In this document: piece after piece, positions 22,411 through 33,149 of the stretch
How the letters are laid out: the number at the start of each line of letters is the position of its first letter
How positions within the stretch are numbered: position 1 is the first letter of the stretch
NCBI GenBank assembly: GCA_002633005.1
Contig: NMRA01000688.1
Span: 74,363-118,698 of the forward strand
Reading direction: 5' to 3'
Source: Phoronis australis
Taxonomy: Eukaryota; Phoronida; Phoronidae
Length of the DNA: 44,336 nt
The notes under the pieces: generated by a model
What the model was told of the DNA's origin: nothing
The model's database searches: none
Seen by the model: only the letters and a program-made list of their open reading frames with translations
Position numbers and translations under genes: made by a program

Positions 22411-22976
22411 AAATCCATAAATTGATTGCTTCGAAAAATAAGATACTCTCGACAAGTAAATTGACAAACCCTGAAATACGGCCAATTGTAAAGATATTTA
22501 AATGATAAAAGCATGAAAATTTTGAGACATTCGGTTGAGAAAAAAGTTCAAGTTTGAGTCTAATACTGGAATAAAAACTTACAAAAATTAGCGACGTTGC
22601 ATCCACATTTCATGGACTTCAGCTTGGCTTGTGACATTGTTATTCTGGCCAATTGGTAAGGAGCCTCAGTGCTCCGACAGTTACATTGGTGAAATGAAAC
22701 AGTCTATAAAAAATGCATATGTCTCAACGTCGTCATCCTAGTTATGGGGACACTTATGATTCGGCTATTTTTAGCCACCTGTGCGCCACGCGGTTTTGCG
22801 GTTCCAAGGTGGTTCGGTTAATTCTTTTTTTCTCGCTAAGCAGTATATATTTTGTATTTGAAGTTCCCCGAGAATGAAGATAAGATATTATACTAGACAC
22901 GTGTGAAATTTGTAAAAATGGCCATTTTTGTGAATAAGGTTTGAGATAACCTTAACTATGTGAACTTTGGCATTAC

Positions 22977-23115
22977 CCAGCTCTTGATTCCCAGGAAAAT
23001 TCATCACCATGTAAATAAACAAGTTTTTGTGACCTATTATGATACATACATCTCTACCTTAGAATGCCTGTTTGTTTAGGTCAGCTTGACTTGTTCTCAT
23101 TACAAAACAAATATT
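22977..23115 (+). repeat. Dispersed repeat, partner of 25266-25382
   Basis: 'catgtaaataaacaagtttt', 'tgtgacct', 'ttgtttaggtcagct', 'cttgttctcatt' and 'caaaacaaatatttt' occur in the same order here and at 25266-25382, same orientation. The unit is an unclassified interspersed repeat. Confidence 0.65.
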
Positions 23116-23707
23116 TTTTGAGGGCAAGAAAGTTGAAATTGGTGGTAGGTCTTTTGCGTGAATAATTCTCGAGGACCATTTTTGAAAATATTTTTGGAGA
23201 AACTATTGAATAATCTGAAATTACCGAGATAACGTGTTGAGAGTATTAAGTTATTTCGAAATTCGCCCACAGACAAGCCGCTTAAGTTCTGCTGATAACA
23301 ATCAATTAAAATAAGTCAATATAAGTTACGTTTTATTATTGATAATTATTAACAAACAAATGCAGGAAACAGCTGTAAAGTACTTGAAGATGCTTTAACT
23401 TACAGTTTGAGGCTGCTGACATAGTCTCAGAAAATTTGAAAAATTGTCCGTGTTTCCTGTCTGATCCCGGGGATTCCTGTTTTAAAGGTCATGGTTCATG
23501 TTTTTCAGGCTGGTTAGCAATTTTGAAATTGCTGGGGTCTGTTTTCGACTCCGGGATACCTGTTTTCCACGAGGATTCCAGTTTCAATGAACACGCAGTA
23601 TAAACAATTATGCAAATGTGTGCGCTTATGCCAACGTATGAAGTGACACATTATTTCAGAATTATACACATGTGGGCCTGCTCTCAAGCTCATAAATGTT
23701 TGAATTT

Positions 23708-23785
23708 GGACATGCCTCCTCTGAGACATACATGCAGTATCGCTTAGGACATGCCTCCCCTGAGACATACATGCAGTATCGCGCA
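23708..23785 (+). repeat. Tandem duplication, 39-bp unit x2
   Basis: Two 39-bp units beginning 'ggacatgcctcc' and ending 'catgcagtatcgc' follow directly, differing at about three positions. Next to the right arm of the foldback structure. Confidence 0.9.
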
Positions 23786-25590
23786 GGACTTCATGTACAC
23801 AACCACACAATTTTGCTTTTGGTAAAATTTTGGGAGGGCGACAATATGTGCAATTGTGCTGCACGTTATGTTGATTTGTGCTATTGTGCTATATGTGGAT
23901 GACGTAAACAAAACTATCACGTCACCGCATAAATTGTTAGTGGCACTCCACGCCATGTGTGGCAATATATGGCGAGAACGCTGACACAGTATTGTGGCTC
24001 AAGCAACGATTTGTGTCAATGTTGATGGCACCAAGGCAACAATATACGTCAAGCGCAAAAATATAACACAACACACGCCTCTGATAGATTTGAAGTTTGC
24101 ACTTTCGTGGAGATCTGGAATATATCTCAAATTCCTAGACAACACTAGTCGCATATAGTTTAGGAAACCTTGGATCAAAATTGCAGCAGCAATTAAGTGC
24201 AGGATTTTCTCAGCCAACATTTGAAACCAGCGTTTGAGGCCTACGAAATAATTTCATGCATCATTTTCGATATTGCAATTATAGGATTATAGTTTTGATG
24301 TTCTTGTTGGAAATAGAATCCTATCTTGATAAGGAAGAGAACATTGCAGTCTTCTGAGAGTCAGATGACCTCGTTGGATTTTCATTGTGGCCCACTAAAC
24401 AAAGGAAGTGCAGCTTCACCACAGACCTGCATTATAATCCTCATTTGCTCTAAATGCTTTGTCAGAAAAGCGTGTAACTTTGATGGCACAAATTTTAAGA
24501 TCCTCAGTAATGCAGTGTTCTAGTACTCACCTAGACTGTGTGATAGATTGTTGTGTGTGGCAACCTCAAAATTAACAGTCCTACTGTTAACCAAGGTAAT
24601 CAGCTAGATTTTTTCAAAGGCAGGACTGAAACCAAGTTTCGGTAGTTGACTGAAACCAAAACTTTCATTGTGGAAGCATAACGTTGCCCTCTGACCTATT
24701 GTTGACTCGTTGTCACTTGACACTGGCACTGTGTACAGAATTTTAGATATAGAAATAGGCACTACTCACAGAAAGGAATAAATTACATGAGCAATCCCAT
24801 GATTTTGTGAGGATACTCACAGCTGTTAATAATGAAGTATTTTGAAATAATTTTTTCTCACCAACCCTTGGATTACTAAGCTTTGTTAAATTATTGGATT
24901 GCCATGTGTTATAATATGCATTTAGTATCTTTGGTTGATGCAGAACAATTTTACGACAATAATTTAGCTATGTAGCAGGTTGCTTTTCTGTCCATTGCTT
25001 TGTTGTCATCACTTACAGCATTGTTGGTTGGTGATGGTTATGGTCGGACATAACGTTCTGAATTTTGAGAACCAGTTTTTTCCACTGAGTAACGGGCATC
25101 ACACTGGTTCTCTAAATACCGGCAGCTTGTATGTGACTATTGCAGTTGGTGTTCACGTTTTGGTCTAGATGTTTGTTGAGACAATACCTGGCAGGACAGT
25201 TCAACCTCACTTGGTTAATTAATTACTTCTTGTTTGTTGTGGTTTATCCATGTGAACTCCTCTTGGCGTTACCCCAGCTAATTCATCGCCATGTAAATAA
25301 ACAAGTTTTTTGTGACCTAATAATACATTCTGATTGTTTAGGTCAGCTAGTCTTGTTCTCATTCCAAAACAAATATTTTATTGTCAAGTGTTATTTTGAA
25401 ACTAAATGTTCTCTGGTCATCAAATAAATGGAATGTGTTTTGTCATTAACTAATTGCTTTCATAAGGAAAATTGAGTTTTCTTCACAAGTAAAAAAGCAC
25501 AATTGCACTTTTTCTGTCCTGTTGCCTTTCCCAGGTTAAAAATGATGAGATTATTATCTCACTAGCTCTTATATTATTGTATGAAGGGTG
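23786..25590. other. No recognised gene
   Basis: Both strands were read for helicase or R3H exons of IGHMBP2, expected upstream of the exon at 30.2 kb. None was recognised. A copy of the 22977 repeat is at 25266-25382. Otherwise only short chance frames. Confidence 0.45.
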
Positions 25591-26746
25591 TACTGTATTC
25601 GCCCTAATAAGCGACCATGCCCCTATAACTGCCCCATATGCGTTTTCAGACTTTGATAAAATAAGCGCCCAGTCCATGAACGCCGTGTTCATGCGAAAAA
25701 CGCCTGACCTACAGTTCCAAAATTGAACAGTAAGATCAGACAGTCCTGAAAAAAATCATCGTGCGTGGAATTTGCATACCACGAGCCTCGCCGCTATGTT
25801 GGTATTTAGCCATTACTATACAATTCAAACTTTCACTGGGCTTCAAAAAGAATGCAAATTAAAGTTTTGCTAATCTTGGGAAGTAGCCTATTATGGTCTG
25901 GTCTTTTGGAACAGACGCAGCGTATTTGACAACGGAATTATATTGTTTCTTTCCCGTACAGATCTCCTTCAACAGGAATCCAAATTTCTTTGAATATGTG
26001 AAAACCGCGAATTGAAGACTAAACTTGACCTTTGTTAAAAGCACGTGGTCAGGAAGCACGCGCTACACAAGTACCTGTCATCAAAGATTAGTCTTCGGGA
26101 ACTGTCTATGCACAAAACAGTTAGCAACAGCATCGGCAAGATATAAATAAAGGCACTTATTTCCAAAATTTCTAATACCGTAAAAAAGCGTTTGCATTAT
26201 TTTAGGAGGAATTAATAAATTAATCATAATTGGTGTTTTTAAAGTCAAAATGACCCACTGATAGTGAACACTTCTGCACCTTTACACCCCCTGAATCTCC
26301 CGAAAATAACCACTAGACTGTCACGCATCCAGTCACCCCGCGACTCAATATCAGCCTAACCGAGACGAGCCTCGAAGGTTTTTTAGCAGATCAGATCAAC
26401 AAGTACTAAATAAAATGCATTCTGCTTTACTGCTTGTGTTAATTTCTTTAGTTACAATGCACACCTAGATCATAACGTCCCGTTTACTCTGGCAAATGAA
26501 CTCCGATTGACACGCAGGCGCTCGCTCTCACACACGCAGACGAACTTCAGTTAACATTAGCATCACGTGACAACAACGTGTGTTCGTCCAGAGATTTTTC
26601 TCTTGTTGCGGAGTATGGTCTAGCGCAGATTTGGACTTAATGTGCAGTTAATCTTAGGTTTGAACTGCCTTGGGCTATAATTAGCGCCTCCTTCCTGAAG
26701 CGAATTTTCTAAGCGCCCGGGGCGCTTATTTAGGGTGAATACGGTA
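25591..26746 (-). mobile_element. Non-autonomous TIR DNA transposon (family B, copy 2, inverted)
   Basis: Ends tactgtattcgccctaataa (left) and ..tttagggtgaatacggta (right) are inverted repeats with outer TA. The left subterminal 'agcgcccagtccatgaacg' matches the complement of the right end of copy 1. The tract near 26515-26600 (acacgcag..cgctcgctct, then acgtgacaacaacgtgtg) is the complement of copy 1 near 19565-19670. At 1156 bp it is about 260 bp shorter than copy 1, so internal deletions or insertions have occurred. No transposase. Confidence 0.85.
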
Positions 26747-27478
26747 GATTGCACATCTTGATTTAAGTAACTGTTATTAAAGCCTGGGCCTATTTTCAAG
26801 ACTTTCAGTTTTCCATGATAGCAAGTAGCAGTATATGTTGATAAAACAATGATGGATTTAAACCGGTTTGATATATTTTGGCATTTATTAAAACAGTGGC
26901 CACCTTGCCAGGCCCGACATCATGTAATGATACACAGACACAGTCAGTCACAGTGGAGTAGCAGTAGACTGGACTAACAATAACAACATGTGTTAGGTTG
27001 CTATTCACTGGTCCTGACAAGAGTGTTCACCTGCATTGCATTTAGTTAAGTAAATATTGTGAGTGACAACAAGTTAACAGAAAAAAAATTTGTTTTCATG
27101 GCATGTTTCATTTGAGTTGTGAAACTGAAGCCAGGGGTCACTTTCTGTTGCTTTTGTTGTCATTTTTTGTTTCTGAAACTTTATTTATCACCAGGGTTGG
27201 TAAACCAGACATGAAACTGTTTTCAACACAGAAACGAAGACAATACAACACAGGCATACACCCACACAAGCACGTGATTTGTAGTTTTTTGTTTATAATG
27301 TATCTGTCCTTGTATCATACATCAAGTAGAAAATAAATCCGAAACTAATAGAGGCGATCCGGATCATCTAAAGAATACACTTGTGTTTCAAAAAGTAGAA
27401 TGTAAATAAAACAAAAATGGATCACTGAAATTTTTGAATATTTTCTACATGTTATTAGGTAAATGGTATTGTTGGTAG
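26747..27478. other. No recognised gene
   Basis: Short open frames at 26805-27020 (minus) and 27103-27336 (plus) carry no recognisable motif. Confidence 0.5.
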
Positions 27479-27766
27479 TGCAGTTTTATTTCCATTCAAT
27501 ATGTAGGACAAACTCAACATCTACGAACTCAGTTTCGTTATCATAGATTTAACATAATATATAAAAACATTTCTGATACTATAGGTAATCATTTCAATTC
27601 CAAAAAACATATTAATCTACAATATCTTTCTGTACAAATAATAGAGAAACTCCAATACCCTGGTACCCCTCGCAGACTCAAAAGAGAACAATTATGGATA
27701 AATGTAGATTATTACATGGCGAAGTCGTTATCCCCATATTCTAGAGCCCGAGTGGATTTTGGATAA
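27479..27766 (+). mobile_element. Penelope-like element GIY-YIG endonuclease fragment
   Basis: The frame is open from after a TAG at 27476 to TAA at 27764, 95 codons. It contains IQYVGQTQHLRTQFRYHR, then HFNSKKH, IIEKL and RLKREQLWI. These are the landmarks of the GIY-YIG nuclease in Penelope-like retroelements: the YVGQT strand, the R..H helix, the H-F-N element and a C-terminal R/E..W. The reverse transcriptase that should lie 5' of it is not seen, so this is a 5'-truncated or decayed remnant. The last part of the frame lies in the hairpin at 27724-27813. Confidence 0.8.
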
Positions 27767-27813
27767 TTCTCCAAAGTCCACATTGTAGGGCACTAGATAA
27801 GGGGGATAACGAC
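27724..27813. repeat. Imperfect hairpin at the end of the Penelope-like fragment
   Basis: The left arm gtcgttatccccatattcta and following bases (27724-27763) pair with 27770-27813 (..tagataagggggataacgac), including 'gtggattttgga' with 'tccaaagtccac'. The loop is only a few bases. It could be a small foldback insertion or the terminal structure of the retroelement. Confidence 0.6.
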
Positions 27814-29339
27814 TAAGAACAGTCATGTAATAAATCTATTTATTCCACATACTGAATGAGAAACATTGCAATGAATCAATCTTCCTTTCTTGACTGGCCT
27901 CGGCTTAGTAACTACTTTCTATGTCAGAGGCCCGGGGTCGGAGGTCGTGACCTTTTAAGAAAAGTCGAGCTATTTTTGTCAAATAATGCTTTTACTTGAC
28001 AAAACCAATTGAAAATTTAAACAAAATAGAAATAAAGTGAATCTATAAAATTAGGTTTAGCAACTATTATAGCTTACTACACATTTTATCATGCTGAGCT
28101 TTGACCGTGAAAATATTGTCTGCTAAAGTAGGTTACCACTGGTAACTGAGTATAATGCTCAAGTCAAAGGATCTCCACACGATACCCGCATTCAAATTAA
28201 GATTTCGGTGATTTTTAAGTGAGAGAACATGAGGAAAAACTTTCAGTCAGAATTAAAATATCGTTTATGGAAATTATGAGTCTTATTGTTCATAGTGTAT
28301 AACTGGGGGTACAATGCCCTTTGTTAAACATGCGAGGCTAATACTGTATAAATAAACTTAACACACTTGAACCTAATGGATTGAACAAAAGACTTTTAAA
28401 TTATATCCTTTACTTTTTTCTGCAAAAATTTATCATGCTCATTTCGCCATATATCAGATGTCAATTGTCATAGTGTTTGATTTTACTTTATTTGTGTTTA
28501 TGTTGATGAAGGATGTTATTATATCCGAAAATTTCAGTGATCCATTTTTGTTGTTTTATTTACGTATATTCATAAGGTACATGTCGTGTGATGGGAGTTG
28601 GTTCTCATTCACTGAGTATTTCTTCACCAGAACGGATCTCACTAGAAATTTGAAACCAAACTACCGCTTCTTTTTCATTGTGAAATGTTCCTTTCACAGT
28701 TAAGGGGACTTTTTTCAAATGAGACTTTCTTATTTAGTCTCAAAATGAACGTAATGGTTCCGCACTTTTTTATATCCACTTTAGGCCATAAAAATGGTTT
28801 GAAACAAATCTATACCTTACCCTAAACATGTTTACAATGTTTCTTTTTATTTCCTCAATTAGCATTTTCTTAATTAGCAGCTCAATTTTGCCATGCGGAA
28901 TATTCCGCAGATTTTGCGGAATATATGCAGACTGCAGAATATTACGCACCTACAGAATGCTGCGCAAGTTTTGCAGAATTCTGTGCAATTGCGGAATATT
29001 ATGTATATTTTGTGGAATTTCTGAGTATATTGGACCAGTAGAAGCTTTACGAATGACAAAAACAAGTTTTGCCATTTTTTTTAACTAATAACATTTATTG
29101 CACACGCTTTTCACCAAAAACAACAAATTTACTTTTCTCATCTGCAGTTTCTTTTTAAAGAGGAAAACCTGACCATCTTTAGAGAAATATGTCTCCTAAT
29201 CCGGTTTTACAATAATTATATTTTTTCGAATAAAAAATAAATCTCTAATTCTTTTTTGAAAAGTGTTATGGATGGAGTCTCTACTTTCAGCTTTCTACAG
29301 TATATATGCTTTTTGGCCAAAAGAATGATAAGATTTAAT
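27767..29339. other. No recognised gene; contains a GGAATATTCC-rich stretch
   Basis: Apart from the hairpin above and the motif cluster at 28893-29025, no coding or repeat family was recognised. The frame at 28458-28703 (81 codons) is hydrophobic and probably chance. Confidence 0.45.
28893..29025. repeat. Degenerate cluster of TGCGGAATATT motifs in both orientations
   Basis: The palindrome GCGGAATATTCCGC (about 28895-28908) is followed by many variants of 'tgcggaat', 'tgcagaat' and their complements at roughly 15-20 bp spacing, giving cysteine/isoleucine-rich translations by chance. It resembles subterminal repeats of a decayed element. Partner ends were not found. Confidence 0.45.
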
Positions 29340-29995
29340 AATTCATTCGCTTTCCCAATTTAACCTAATATAACAGTCTGAAAATCTATCGATATATCAA
29401 CATTTTTTGCGTGAATATGATATTCGCCTATTCTTTTCTTAAAAGGCTTAACAAAAGTAAAACTCCAAAATAAATGTTCTAGATTTTCAGGTTCATTCGT
29501 GCAAAAGGTACAATGGCCAGTTGGAGAAATACCAATTCTCATCAAAATTGAAATTGTTTGTTGCTAAAATTCTATGAACAATTCTCATTTGAAACCATCG
29601 TGTCTAACATTTTAACGGTAAATACAAAAAACAGAAGTTTGAAAACATAACTTTGATTGGGTCATTGATCTTGCAAAACCAAAAGTATTTTCCCATTTTT
29701 CTAATCCTTTTGGTTTTTGAAACAAAGTTGTCAGAAGAATATCATATATATCACGAGTACCTGTCGAATTTTTCGCTAAAATTTTCCAGAGTTTCCAACT
29801 GGTTGAGACACTTTTGCATTTGAAAACGATGTACTTATGAAAGTTAACTTCAAGCAATTTTTCAGTCCGCAATAAAGTGTAAAAAAGGTTTAAAACCAAC
29901 TTTGTCTGCAAAACTGTTGTATGACAAGAAATTTCCTTTTTGTCATATAAATCACTTAAGAATCTCACACCTTTTTTATTCCAAGTAGGGTAAAA
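29340..29995 (-). mobile_element. LINE (Tx1/L1-like) ORF2 C-terminal remnant
   Basis: Minus-strand pieces in order: WNKKGVRFLSDLYDKK (about 29985-29940), a KPKGLEKWENTFGF piece (about 29720-29680), and MRIGISPTGHCTFC with EPENLEHLFW (about 29545-29450). The last pieces form the zinc-binding C-terminus typical of Tx1/L1-type ORF2. Frame shifts and stops separate them, so the copy is dead. It probably lies in the intron upstream of the IGHMBP2 last exon, antisense to it. Part of it is included in the 1-kb duplication and reappears at 30902-31155. Confidence 0.8.
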
Positions 29996-30750
29996 TATTG
30001 GTAAGTTTTGCCAATTTTATATTTATTGTTATACTAAAGCACTTCTTTACTGCTCTAAAGTTTCAAATCGAACATTAATTTATTGTTAAAAATCAATGTG
30101 ACAGTAGCAGGCAGATAGATCAACTTCACCAATACTGACTGAGCATTGTCTATATGCATTAACAGACTATAATACTGTACTTATTATGAGTTGCTGCTTT
30201 AACGATTACCTTTGTATGCTAGACTTTTTTCTTTTTGCAGGCAGCAGAAGCAGTTCACCTCCAACATTACAGTCAGGGAGAGGGTGAAAGTCGTCACATA
30301 GTCATCGCCAAAGTCTCCCAAAACATCTACAGATATGACAGTGAGCAGACAGGTAGTGAACGTAAGGTGCTAGGGAAACCAGCTGATACAGCTGTTCCTG
30401 GTATGAAAAACACGGAATGTCGCAGTCAGGAATTCTCAAGAAATATCCACACTGGTGTGACCAATGCTTTTCAAGCACTACTTCTGCCGGACGACACTGG
30501 CTACTCATCCAAAGTTGTAACAAAAGATGAGAGCTACTTAGGTGACCAAGACCATCAAAATAAAAGTAAAGAAGAGGTTGGTACAAAGACATGCACCATT
30601 TGTGGAAAACAAGTTCCTGAGCAAAATATAGAGCTGCATACATTGCGATGCGCAAAATTAAGAAACTCCTCTGTAGATAAAGGTCCACCTGTCACCTCTG
30701 TGGTGCCAACTGAGGCAAAAAAGAAAAAGAAAAAATCTAAACCTGTCAAT
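29741..30750 (+). repeat. First copy of a ~1,010-bp direct duplication
   Basis: 29741-30750 repeats at 30902-31911 with constant offset 1161. The exon part looks identical by eye. The intron part has a few substitutions (for example gtacttatg/gtacctatg, aacattaat/aacaataat, caacttc/caactcc). The copy stops exactly at the N at 30751. Few differences, mostly intronic, is the pattern of two alleles placed in series at an assembly gap; a genuine recent tandem duplication is less likely. Confidence 0.9.
30241..30750 (+). pseudogene. IGHMBP2: IGHMBP2 last-exon fragment (duplicate, truncated at N)
   Basis: Acceptor ctttttgcag ends at 30240. The frame then gives the C-terminal half of the R3H domain (HYSQGEGESRHIVIAK), the UBZ-like finger and the lysine-rich linker, and stops at the N at 30751 before the AN1 finger. 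Beyond the N the sequence is unrelated. As it stands it cannot encode the full C-terminus. It is probably the alternative haplotype of 31402-31911 rather than a real second exon. Confidence 0.8.
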
Positions 30751-30751
30751 N

Positions 30752-30901
30752 AGCTCGTTACCAGAGATGAAAGGAGACTGATGTAGGCGATATAAGGTCA
30801 TTTATTATGACTAGTACAATTACAATAAAATGAATACGGGTAAATAAGTATAATAGGTAATCTCTGGTAAGATGGGCAATAAAAAGCGCCGGCCACGTGG
30901 A
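30752..30901. other. 150-bp spacer between the duplicates with short inverted repeats
   Basis: This stretch is absent from the flanks of the other copy. It contains ttaccagagat (30758-30768) and its complement atctctggtaa (30860-30870), suggesting a tiny TIR insertion of about 115 bp. Only one N stands between it and the first copy, so its true genomic neighbour is uncertain. Confidence 0.5.
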
Positions 30902-31911
30902 ATCATATATATCACGAGTACCTGTCGAATTTTTCGCCAAAATTTTCCAGAGTTTCCAACTGGTTGAGACACTTTTGCATTTGAAAACGATGTACCTATG
31001 AAAGTTAACTTCAAGCAATTTTTCAGTCCGCAATAAAGTGTAGAAACAGTTTAAAACCAACTTTGTCTGCAAAACTGTTATATGACAAGAAATTTCCTTT
31101 TAGTCATATAAATCACTTAAGAATCTCACACCTTTTTTATTCCAAGTAGGGTAAAATATTGGTAAGTTTTGCCAATTTTATATTTATTGTTATACTAAAG
31201 CACTTCTTTACTGCTCTAAAGTTTCAAATCGAACAATAATTTATTGTTAAAAATCAATGTGACAGTAGCAGGCAGATAGATCAACTCCACCAATACTGAC
31301 TGAGCATTGTCTATATGCATTAACAGACTATAATACTGTACTTATTATGAGTTGCTGCTTTAACGATTACCTTTGTATGCTAGACTTTTTTCTTTTTGCA
31401 GGCAGCAGAAGCAGTTCACCTCCAACATTACAGTCAGGGAGAGGGTGAAAGTCGTCACATAGTCATCGCCAAAGTCTCCCAAAACATCTACAGATATGAC
31501 AGTGAGCAGACAGGTAGTGAACGTAAGGTGCTAGGGAAACCAGCTGATACAGCTGTTCCTGGTATGAAAAACACGGAATGTCGCAGTCAGGAATTCTCAA
31601 GAAATATCCACACTGGTGTGACCAATGCTTTTCAAGCACTACTTCTGCCGGACGACACTGGCTACTCATCCAAAGTTGTAACAAAAGATGAGAGCTACTT
31701 AGGTGACCAAGACCATCAAAATAAAAGTAAAGAAGAGGTTGGTACAAAGACATGCACCATTTGTGGAAAACAAGTTCCTGAGCAAAATATAGAGCTGCAT
31801 ACATTGCGATGCGCAAAATTAAGAAACTCCTCTGTAGATAAAGGTCCACCTGTCACCTCTGTGGTGCCAACTGAGGCAAAAAAGAAAAAGAAAAAATCTA
31901 AACCTGTCAAT
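30902..31911 (+). repeat. Second copy of the ~1,010-bp direct duplication
   Basis: Partner of 29741-30750. This copy continues directly into the rest of the IGHMBP2 exon, so it is the complete allele. Its first ~250 bases carry the antisense LINE remnant. Confidence 0.9.
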
Positions 31912-32280
31912 GCTACTGCAGCTTTACAGGACACATCTGCCGATGACTTTGATGCACTTATTGCTGAAGCTTCAAAACTGAACAGTAAGTGCAACTTTCC
32001 AAAGTGCAAGATGAATGTTCTAACACTGGGGATGAACTGTGAGTTCTGTGCACAACGCTTTTGTCTGAGCCATCACATTCCGGAGGTTCACGGTTGTGGC
32101 GACATGGCACGTGACGAGGCACGTCGCCGTATCAGCAGAGAGGGTGTCCTGTACAGTGGCAGTGGTAAAAAGAACTTCAAACCAGACCCCACGAGGAGAG
32201 GACACTTGCAGAGGAAACTGGACAAGAAAGTAGACGAGTTGGCAGACCAAAGAAAAAGAAAACAAAAAGAAAACAGGTGA
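31402..32280 (+). CDS. IGHMBP2: IGHMBP2 (SMUBP-2 helicase) C-terminal coding exon
   Basis: A pyrimidine-rich acceptor (ttttttctttttgcag) ends at 31401, and the frame runs 292 codons to TGA at 32278-32280. In order it carries: the second half of an R3H nucleic-acid-binding domain (codons 1-25, GEGESRHIVIAK); a C-x2-C-x11-H-x3-C finger at codons 118-137 resembling UBZ4; a lysine run (about 160-168); the AN1 zinc finger (codons 197-232, CNFPKC, CEFC, CLSHH, HGC); and a basic tail whose RRISREGVLYSGSG is highly characteristic of IGHMBP2. The human protein is an SF1 5'-3' RNA/DNA helicase linked to ribosomes and tRNA; defects cause SMARD1. Helicase exons should lie upstream on the plus strand but were not recognised in the window, so the intron is long or the order is disturbed by the assembly. 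Confidence 0.93.
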   Translation, partial: AAEAVHLQHYSQGEGESRHIVIAKVSQNIYRYDSEQTGSERKVLGKPADTAVPGMKNTECRSQEFSRNIHTGVTNAFQALLLPDDTGYSSKVVTKDESYLGDQDHQNKSKEEVGTKTCTICGKQVPEQNIELHTLRCAKLRNSSVDKGPPVTSVVPTEAKKKKKKSKPVNATAALQDTSADDFDALIAEASKLNSKCNFPKCKMNVLTLGMNCEFCAQRFCLSHHIPEVHGCGDMARDEARRRISREGVLYSGSGKKNFKPDPTRRGHLQRKLDKKVDELADQRKRKQKENR

Positions 32281-33149
32281 TAGCTGTTACTGGTATTTTA
32301 ATTGGTATTTTGTCAATTACAGTTGTAACATTACTGTGATAATTCTGTTCTGTTACCTGTTGGTCTAAGGCTAAGCCTTGACCATGTGCTGCCCTAATTA
32401 ATGGCTTGTATTTGTCAACAACATTGGCATAAAGTTTAAAATGCAGGTTGTGTCCTTAAAGACAGACACATAAATTATTTCCCAGCAACCACTTTGCTCA
32501 GATTTTTGAGAGTCATTCGGTGACAAGCAGAAAATATTTTACAATCCATGTCAAATGCTGCTTGTGTCAAAGAAATAGACTCTTTGAGCATTGTGTTACC
32601 AATAAACTCGTACTTTTTGATATTCACTGGAACAAAACTCGAGTTGAGAGAAAATTTTGTTGTGGTTAATTTTAGCACTATTGATCTTTGTTTAGATTCT
32701 TTGTGTTCACTATAGCTTGTCATATGTTGTCAAAATGTTTAATATTTAAAAGTTTTGCTTCCGTTTATCTGCTTTGCAAAGGGGAGCATATAGCTTTGCA
32801 CAGTGTGGTCAGTGTGTGGGTTCATACCCTAAACATTGTTTGGTCAAAAATTAAGAGCTGCAATAGCTAAAGGTATTTTCAGGCTTCTTCCAGAGTGTTC
32901 TGGCTCAGTGTAGGCGTATATATGAGAAAATAAGTTAAACAAACTTAGGGTACAAACAAACAAAACCAGAAGACTAGGAAATGCAGTACTCAAACCAAAA
33001 GGCAAATGCAGTTAAAATGTATATTTACATCATGAAAACCTCGATACATAAAAGCTGATGACCAATACACCTGCACTGTGTGCAGGTCAATGACAACGAA
33101 TTAGGGGGTACAACATATGGGGTAATTACAAATGCACACAACTAGCCAG
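32281..33149. other. IGHMBP2 3' UTR and following intergenic DNA
   Basis: No coding signal on either strand. The 3' UTR probably ends shortly after 32606. The remainder is AT-rich and unassigned. Confidence 0.5.
32601..32606 (+). terminator. Candidate poly(A) signal of IGHMBP2
   Basis: AATAAA lies 321 bases after the stop codon, a reasonable 3' UTR length. No closer canonical signal was seen. Confidence 0.45.

Larger units (their letters stand above)
21695..23585. repeat. Long foldback structure with ~120-bp inverted arms
   Basis: The segment 21695-21816 is the inverted complement of 23459-23585. Shared landmarks are the 'ggtgaaaaacagatatccc' / 'gggatacctgttttccac' pair and 'ccttttaaaacaag' / 'cctgttttaaagg'. 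Translations of the arms also resemble each other (KNRYPRVEKG versus ENRYPGVENR). The ~1.6 kb between the arms holds no recognised gene. It could be a foldback transposon of about 1.9 kb or two copies of a dispersed repeat in opposite orientation. Confidence 0.6.

Noticed and set aside
23514-23864. 116-codon minus-strand frame
   Set aside because: It spans the foldback arm and the 39-bp tandem repeat, whose duplication produces its repeated peptide.
27724-28000. Hammerhead ribozyme, known from some Penelope-like element ends
   Set aside because: I looked for the CTGATGA and GAAA core next to the endonuclease fragment and did not find it.
28828-29088. Cysteine-rich plus-strand frame resembling a repeat protein
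   Set aside because: The periodic CGI/CRI pattern is a translation of the TGCGGAATATT repeat cluster.
24300-29300. Upstream helicase exons of IGHMBP2
   Set aside because: No SF1 helicase motifs (GxxGxGKT, DEAxQ, GFQGxE) were seen on the plus strand.
30302-30688. 128-codon minus-strand frame, repeated at 31463-31849
   Set aside because: Antisense shadow of the IGHMBP2 exon, duplicated only because the exon is duplicated.
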